A stretch of 64,000 nt of DNA from Chiridota heheva (Eukaryota; Echinodermata; Holothuroidea; Apodida; Chiridotidae), in contig JAIGNY010003789.1 of NCBI GenBank assembly GCA_020152595.1, positions 238,501-302,500 on the forward strand. The letters are read 5' to 3'. Positions 57,455 to 64,000 of this stretch are shown piece by piece; position 1 is the stretch's first letter; every line of letters starts with the position of its first letter. A program made the translations under genes and the position numbers. The notes under the pieces were generated by a model that made no database searches, was not told the origin of the DNA, and saw only the letters and a program-made list of their open reading frames with translations.

Positions 57455-57895
57455 CATTGGCGTAGGCAGGTTTTTGTTGGGGGCTACTCATTGGTATGAA
57501 TTTTGACCCGTGACAGTATCTAAGCGGAGCGCCACCATGGTTGGCGCGTAGCGTTCAGAGAAATTTTTCCAATAAATGCTGCCTATAGATTGCCGGAAAT
57601 GGCACTTTACAGGCCAAAAACTTGCAAATTTGAGGCTGGTTTTCTTTGATTGTTCACAATTTTGCCAGAATTGTGCTGTACATTTTGCCCGAATTCTTGA
57701 AAAATTGCGTCAAAATTTAATCTAAAATTTGAATTATTTGTTGTTTTGTTTTACAGAATTTACATTACAGGAAATGCAGGAGATTCGCATTTCATGTATG
57801 CGCATCTGTACGATACATAGGCATATAGGTGTAATTTAATTTTTGTAAATATGGGATGGGGCATGGCCCCTGTGCCCCCTCTGGCTACGCCAGTG
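57455..57895. mobile_element. hAT-type MITE (441 bp) with 8-bp target duplication
   Basis: Left end CATTGGCGTAGGCAGG; the right end reads CACTGGCGTAGCCAGAGG on the opposite strand, close to the CAGTGGCGTAGCCAG ends of many hAT MITEs. ACTTACAT is duplicated exactly at 57,447-57,454 and 57,896-57,903. No transposase frame. Confidence 0.88.
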
Positions 57896-57903
57896 ACTTA
57901 CAT

Positions 57904-58990
57904 AGACAATTATTAATCGCCCAAACAAATTTGAAAAATAATGGGTTCGGCTTTGCCTCGCCCATTATTTTTCAAATTTTTCGAATTGTTTGGGCTTGCC
58001 AATTATTACTCAATACTAAGCACGCAGTTGCAGTTTATTTCTGAAATTGTTGAATGACCTTTTGAATACAGATGATTAATTTATATCTTACACCGATTCT
58101 ACCTCCACATCACATTGCACTTCGGGATTACATGAGATGCGTTCAACTGATCAGCTTCAGTGTTCTTTTTGATCTCATGGAGTGAGGATGTATTTAGACA
58201 TTCTCTTTCCCATGATGTGTGAGCTTTTGGAGTTCAAGCTCCAGTAATTCTTAGCTTCAGTTCATTCAATAGCCCTGCATTTTGTATCAAAGGAATTTCT
58301 TTTATCTCAAAAGCGTTTTTCATCCTTGTTGTTGTGGAGACACAACAGTGGGATATCACATGCAAGTGCTGGAGCATGTGCTGTAAGTTTGGCCCCTAAA
58401 CTGTGCTGTATCTTCTTGCACTGCTTTTGAATATATGCTTGGGTTGATTAGGCTGAGATAAATTTTACAATTTGTTTTTTAATTTAACGACAGTATTTGC
58501 ATGACTTTTCTAGCAGATATCCAATAAAACTTAGGCCAAGTTACATTAGAACTTGTGCAGTTTTATTCTGGAAGACTTTTAGTTCTTAATCAGTTTCTGT
58601 GTTTCGTCTTGTTCATTTACTTGCTTGAGAAGAAAGAATAGTATAATCTTTTCTCAGTTTATCAAAGTTGCATTTCCAATCAAAGAATAACCTACTAAGG
58701 ATTATAGCTCTTTTTCATTGTGAAGATTGTATCGTATTCGTGGATAGTATCATGTAATCACTACTACAAATTACTTGAATGTTTATATTATCTTGAAGAT
58801 CTAGCTTATTGTCAAACAACTTCAAAGTTGCTTAATCGAACAACTTCAAGTATGCCACCTGCTGTAGCAGTGTTTATAGGGAAAACGACGATTATTTGTA
58901 ATACTGGCCCTAACGTTATGTCAGTGGCGTTTATACGTTATATTGACAAAAACAAGTAAATATGCACATGTGCGTCGTTTCATTTTAACT
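57904..58990. other. Intergenic DNA, nothing recognised
   Basis: A short AATAATGGG(T/C)(T/G)-like inverted pair near 57,940-57,970 (CAAATTTGAAAAATAATGGG and its complement) forms a hairpin. No exon identified. Confidence 0.4.
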
Positions 58991-58994
58991 ATAA

Positions 58995-59570
58995 CGAATT
59001 ACAGCATTGACATTTGGTCGTAAAGCAGAACAAATTATCTACACTAATCACATACATGGATCCATATACTATATTTGATATGCAGGATTTTTTTTGAAAC
59101 ATTGCTTGATTCTTAATTGAAAACAATCTGTAAAAAATAACATCAGCACCGTCATAAAGCAGCCAGGAGTTAAAAGCAGATCCACATTTTGCCAGTTAAC
59201 AGGACTGCTGCAGGTCACGCACAGTATTCATAGTACTGACCTTCTGTACTTAAAACTTCAGCATTGACTTTGGTCATGAAATACATGTGAATGTCGTTTG
59301 TTTATAAAGCGAATCTAATAACATTGACATTGGTCGTGATGCTAACCTAATAGTGCATTGACGCTTGGTCATAAAGCTAAATTAATAACAGCATTGTCAT
59401 TTTGTTGTGAAACTGATTGAATATTGCATTGACATTTGTTCATGAAGTCATACTAATACCAGCATTAACTTTGGGTCATAAAGCTGAACTAATATTGTAT
59501 TGACATTTGTTCATGAAGTCAAACTAATAATAGCATTGACGTTTGTTCATGAAACCATGGAGCTATTAAC
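58995..59570 (+). repeat. Degenerate ~36-bp tandem repeat
   Basis: The best part is 59,255-59,555: units with CATTGACATTTGTTCATGAA and GTCATACTAATA or GCTGAACTAATA, about eight diverged copies, with an outlier at 59,006. A small hairpin (CATGGAGCT...AGCTCCATG) follows at 59,557-59,584. Confidence 0.75.
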
Positions 59571-59594
59571 TTAGAGCTCCATGATGAAACTGAG

Positions 59595-60245
59595 CTAATA
59601 GAATACCAACCATAGACACCCAAATCTTGCTTGTGTTGATCTAGAAAGGGATCTAGGTGTTTTCGTTACTAGCAATCTGGAGCTTTTAAACAGGTATGCT
59701 TAAGCATCTGTGAGGGCAAATAGGATGCTTGGTTTTATTAGGAGAATTTTTTTTTTTTTTGGTAGAGAGGTTGTGAAAACAGTTAGTCAGGCCTCACCTT
59801 GAGTATGCTATTCAGGCTTGGAGTCCCTTTTATGAGAAGGGTAAATTCATTTTTGGGCAGGTTCAGCGAAGAGCCACTAGACTTATTCCCGAAGTAAGGA
59901 ATCTCTCTTATGAATCTAGGTTGCGTATTCTTGGTTTGGCCACGCTTGAGTTGAGAAGAGTGCGTGGCGATATGATACGACTTTTTAAATTCCTATCTGG
60001 TAGTGATGCTTTGACTTCCTATTATTTCTTGCATGTTTAAGCTAATCCTCATGTGACTCGTGGTAACAGTTTGAAGTTGATGAAAGAGTTCTCACGGATA
60101 TATATTCGGCATTTTAGCTTTTCGTAAAGAATTGTTAATGAAAGAAATGGTTTGCCTGAGTGGGTAGTTAGCTCCAATTCTGTTCACAATTTCAAAGTCA
60201 ACATGGATTAGTTCTTTACTAACTCTGGGTGTCTTTGATTATCAA
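59595..60245 (+). mobile_element. CR1-like LINE, 3' end of RT
   Basis: Ordered blocks with few frame changes: DLERDLGVFVTSNLELLNR; SVRANRMLGFIRRI; LVRPHLEYAIQAWSPFYEKG; VQRRATRLIPEVRNLSYESR; LRILGLATLELRRVRGDMIR; VTRGNSLKLMKEFS; RIVNERNGLPEWVVSS. Same family as the element at 28,664-31,563. 5'-truncated, with in-frame stops. Its 3' flank leads into the 19-bp minisatellite. Confidence 0.85.
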
Positions 60246-60384
60246 CGTTTTATTTTTTTGTGGTGGTGGTGGTGTTAGCTTGGGCTTTATATGGGGTGAC
60301 TAACCCTTCTTAGCCCGTAATCTTGTTATGTTATGTAGACACCCGGTCGTTTACCTGACATGCAGGTATTTTTAAGTATAAAGA

Positions 60385-62512
60385 CTATGAAAGTATTACC
60401 ATTTGGTTATTACAGTACCATTTAGTTATTACAGTGCCATTTGGTTATTACAGTGCCATTTAATTATTACAGTGCCATTTGGGTATTACAGTGCCATTTG
60501 GTTATTACAGTACCATTTGGTTATTACAGTGCCATTTGGTTATTACAGTGCCATTTGGTTATTACAGTACCATTTGGTTATTACAGTACCATTTGGTTAT
60601 TACAGTGCCATTTGGTTATTACAGTGCCATTTAATTATTACAGTGCCATTTGGGTATTACAGTGCCATTTGGTTATTACAGTGCCATTTGATAATTACAG
60701 TACTTTTTGGTTATTACAGTACCATTTGGTTATTACAGTGCCATTTGGTTATTACAGTACCATTTGGTTATTACAGTGCCATTTGGTTATTACAGTGCCA
60801 TTTGGTTATTACAGTACCATTTGGTTATTACAGTGCCATTTAATTATTACAGTGCCATTTGGGTATTACAGTGCCATTTGGTTATTACAGTGCCATTTGG
60901 TTATTACAGTACCATTTGGTTATTACAGTGCCATTTGGTTATTACAGTGCCATTTGGTTATTACAGTACCATTTGGTTATTACAGTACCATTTGGTTATT
61001 ACAGTGCCATTTGGTTATTACAGTACCATTTGGTTATTACAGTGCCATTTGGTTATTACAGTGCCATTTGGTTATTACAGTACCATTTGGTTATTACAGT
61101 GCCATTTAATTATTACAGTGCCATTTGGGTATTACAGTGCCATTTGGTTATTACAGTGCCATTTGATAATTACAGTACTTTTTGGTTATTACAGTACCAT
61201 TTGGTTATTACAGTGCCATTTGGTTATTACAGTACCATTTGGTTATTACAGTGCCATTTGGTTATTACAGTGCCATTTGGTTATTACAGTACCATTTGGT
61301 TATTACAGTGTTATTTGGGTATTACAGTGCCATTTGGTAGTTACAGTACTATTTGGTTATTACAGTACTATTTGGTTATTACAGTACCATTTGGTTATTA
61401 CAGTGCCATTTGGTTATTACAGTACCATTTGGTTATTACAGTGCCATTTGGTTATTACAGTACCATTTGGTTATTACAGTACCATTTAGTTATTACAGTG
61501 CCATTTGGTTATTACAGTGCCATTTGGTTATTACAGTACCATTTGGTTATTACAGTACCATTTGGTTATTACAGTGCCATTTGGTTATTACAGTACTATT
61601 TGATTATTACAGTGCCATTTGGTTATTACAGTGCAATTTGGTTACTACAGTACCATTTGGTTATTACAGTGCCATTTGGTTATTACAGTGCCATTTGGTT
61701 ATTACAGTGCCATTTGGTTATTACAGTACCATTTGGTTATTACAGTGCCATTTGGTTATTACAGTACCATTTGGTTATTACAGTACCATTTGGTTATTAC
61801 AGTGCCATTTGGTTATTACAGTACCATTTGGTTATTACAGTGCCATTTGGTTATTACAGTGCCATTTGGTTATTACAGTGCCATTTGGTTATTACAGTGC
61901 CATTTGGTTATTACAGTGCCATTTGGTTATTACAGTGCCATTTGGTTATTACAGTACCATTTGGTTATTACAGTGCCATTTGGTTATTACAGTGCCATTT
62001 GGTTATTACAGTGCCATTTGGTTTTACAGTGCCATTTGGTTATTACAGTGCCATTTGGTTATTACAGTGCCATTTGGTTATTACAGTGCCATTTGGTTAT
62101 TACAGTGCCATTTGGTTATTACAGTGCCATTTGGTTATTACAGTACCATTTGGTTATTACAGTACCATTTGGTTATTACAGTGCCATTTGGTTATTACAG
62201 TACCATTTGGTTATTACAGTACCATTTGGTTATTACAGTGCCATTTGGTTATTACAGTACCATTTGGTTATTACAGTGCCATTTGGTTATTACAGTGCCA
62301 TTTGGTTATTACAGTGCCATTTGTTTATTACAGTACCATTTCGTTATTACAGTACCATTTCGTTATTACAGTACCATTTGGTTATTACAGTGCCATTTGG
62401 TTATTACAGTACCATTTGGTTATTACAGTGCCATTTGGTTATTACAGTACCACTTGGTTATTACAGTGCCATTTGGTTATTACAGTGCCATTTGGTTATT
62501 ACAGTACCATTT
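60385..62512 (+). repeat. 19-bp minisatellite, about 112 copies
   Basis: The unit is CATTTGGTTATTACAGTGC, alternating with GTAC-ending units. Rare variants (TTTAATTATTACAG, TTTGATAATTACAG with CTTTTTGG) repeat 475 bp apart (for example 60,632 and 61,107; 60,691 and 61,166), showing a 25-unit higher-order duplication. Lacking stops in all three plus frames, it yields open frames up to 551 codons that are repeat translations. One unit at 62,020 is shortened. Confidence 0.97.
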
Positions 62513-63076
62513 AGCGAGCATTTGCAACTTTTCCTACAGTTTGGCATACAACATTATTTAGTGACTTGCCAGTTGCTCGCAGCACTATGAAAGGTCAAAT
62601 TAAAAGATTATTATATTATGCTTAAGAGGAAGTATATATTTCCTTCTCACATGCACAGTATCCTTCTATATACTGGTGAAGAATCTGCATGGGTTTCTGA
62701 ATGCTTAGAAACCGCATGTAGAAGACGAATACTGTACCTTGAATGCAATCACATCAACAGATCATCCAAAAAGCTTATTTGAGAAAGCAACATAAAGACA
62801 AATGTTATTCCGTTCCAATGAAAGTCTCAATTTGTAACAAAATGGGATGAGTTGAAAAAGGGCTTCTATTAAGTGCCATCCCATGGCAAAAGTCACATGG
62901 CAATAAGACTTATGGTTTGCACTGTCATATCGTAGATCTGTATACAAATTGAAAATTGGATTGTCAATTTGCAAATAGCAGTTGTTATCTAACAACCTGA
63001 AAGATCAATTGGCAGATACAATTATGATGAAAACTCTGTGCACAATTTTGCACGGCCTTCTTTCTTTATTCACGAC
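62513..63076. other. Intergenic DNA, nothing recognised
   Basis: Unique-looking sequence without recognised exon or element. Confidence 0.45.
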
Positions 63077-63337
63077 GACGAGTGAACACACGATTACAAT
63101 AACGGGGTCGTCGCCTGCGTATTCGGTTATGATAGTAACAATGCTATCACGAAACGCTTAATACGACCCGGACAAGAATACAGGTACGACGTACGGACAG
63201 ACATAACATCGACAACCAAGTCAATGTCCACGGCCTTTGATAACCCAGTTGTGGTGCACTGGCGTGTCTACCCAACCCAGGCTTGAACCCAGGGCCTCGT
63301 GGTTTGTAGACATGTATAATAATCGCTACACCACAGT
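63077..63337 (-). mobile_element. tRNA-derived SINE, copy 3 (minus strand)
   Basis: The reverse complement begins ACTGTGGTGTAGCGATTATT, has B box GGGTTCAAGCCTGGG and the same body (GTACGTCGTACCTGT, TTAAGCGTTTCGTGATAGC, ACGCAGGCGACGACCCC). It ends GTGTGTTCACTCGTC, supporting the 3' end seen in copy 1. Confidence 0.86.
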
Positions 63338-64000
63338 TGGTAGGCGATTGCTATATGTAAATATACACCTTCGTGTCCTTGCTACCTAATGTTAAGTTGT
63401 AACCAACAATGCGCTCGCGTATTAAATTCATACTTAACGCATGTACTTTTTCATACACTTGACTCAATACTTTCCGTAAATTGTGCAGATGGCCAAGAAC
63501 TGACCAGTATCGTTACGATACCCCCAGTATACGATTGGTTATGATGGCCTGTGAATTTTGGTCATGCAACATTTATCAAAACAGGTTTGCGGAATTTTGA
63601 GAAATGGATTTGAAATATACTAGCAATATTATTTAAATAGTTGATGAGTAATCAACCGTAGACACATCTCGTTGACTTCCATCGTCGTTGTTGGTAAACG
63701 TTATCAACTATTATATGTAAAAACACAATGAGAAGTCATTTAAGTATACAAACAGTTTCTTTCTATTTGTGCAATCAATGGTGTCGCTAGCTACCAGAGC
63801 ACACACATGGAAAAGAAAGTGACTACTACTTTTGGCACTTAGCATTGCTTCAAAACGATAACGCTTGATAGAATATCGGATCAAGAATGTAAATCTTTTC
63901 CTCTTTCAATGCTAGTTGAACTTAAAATTGTTGAGATTAAATCACGTTTTTTACCAGTGCATTGTTACGTTGATATCATATTGGTAATTATGTTTAGTGT
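63338..64000. other. Intergenic DNA, nothing recognised
   Basis: No repeats, exons or element ends identified up to the window edge. Confidence 0.45.

Noticed and set aside
60403..62590. Overlapping open frames of 146-551 codons (ITVPFGYYSAIWLLQCHL repeats)
   Set aside because: All are translations of a stop-free 19-bp repeat in three frames; no unique sequence, no start context, no splice sites.

Overview
This is eukaryotic, animal-type genomic DNA: AT-rich, with spliced genes (long introns, polypyrimidine-AG acceptors, GT donors), L2/CR1-like and Jockey/I-like non-LTR retrotransposon remains, a tRNA-derived SINE family, several families of small DNA transposons, and an exceptional load of tandem repeats. 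The one confidently named gene is peflin (PEF1), a penta-EF-hand calcium-binding protein. The repeat content suggests a marine invertebrate, possibly an echinoderm or other non-vertebrate deuterostome, but the species cannot be fixed from sequence alone. There is no sign of bacterial DNA, CRISPR, operons or a defence locus.

Layout. 1-4.8 kb: AT-rich non-coding DNA with a 45-bp minisatellite, a 0.32-kb tandem duplication and two MITEs flanked by TTAA. 4.8-7.0 kb: two adjoining minisatellites (25 and 21 bp). 7.04-11.19 kb: the last two exons of an unidentified plus-strand gene; the intron between them holds a decayed L2-like LINE. 11.5-27.6 kb: no confident gene; minisatellites, MITEs and a diverged satellite-like array of about 240-bp units. 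27.64-44.80 kb: peflin. Four exons (39,588-44,773) are secure. A 12-nt first coding exon at 27,835 is proposed because phase and sequence fit; it implies an 11.7-kb first intron filled with LINE remains and repeats. 44.8-47.2 kb: a hAT element with an 8-bp target duplication just behind peflin, then a second candidate element. 47.2-64 kb: no confident gene; a palindromic 20-bp minisatellite, a long AAT array at the 3' end of a minus-strand L2 LINE, another hAT MITE, a CR1-like LINE tail and a 2.1-kb array of 19-bp units.

The most informative part is how repeats arise and nest. At 28.66-31.56 kb a dead CR1-like LINE is split by a 1.37-kb DNA transposon whose removal restores the reverse-transcriptase reading frame. 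Its C-terminal coding sequence has been amplified into a 35-bp minisatellite. The AAT array at 52.8 kb appears to be the expanded tail of an L2 LINE. About a fifth of the window by rough hand sum is tandemly repeated, and nearly all long open frames outside the LINEs are translations of such repeats, not genes.
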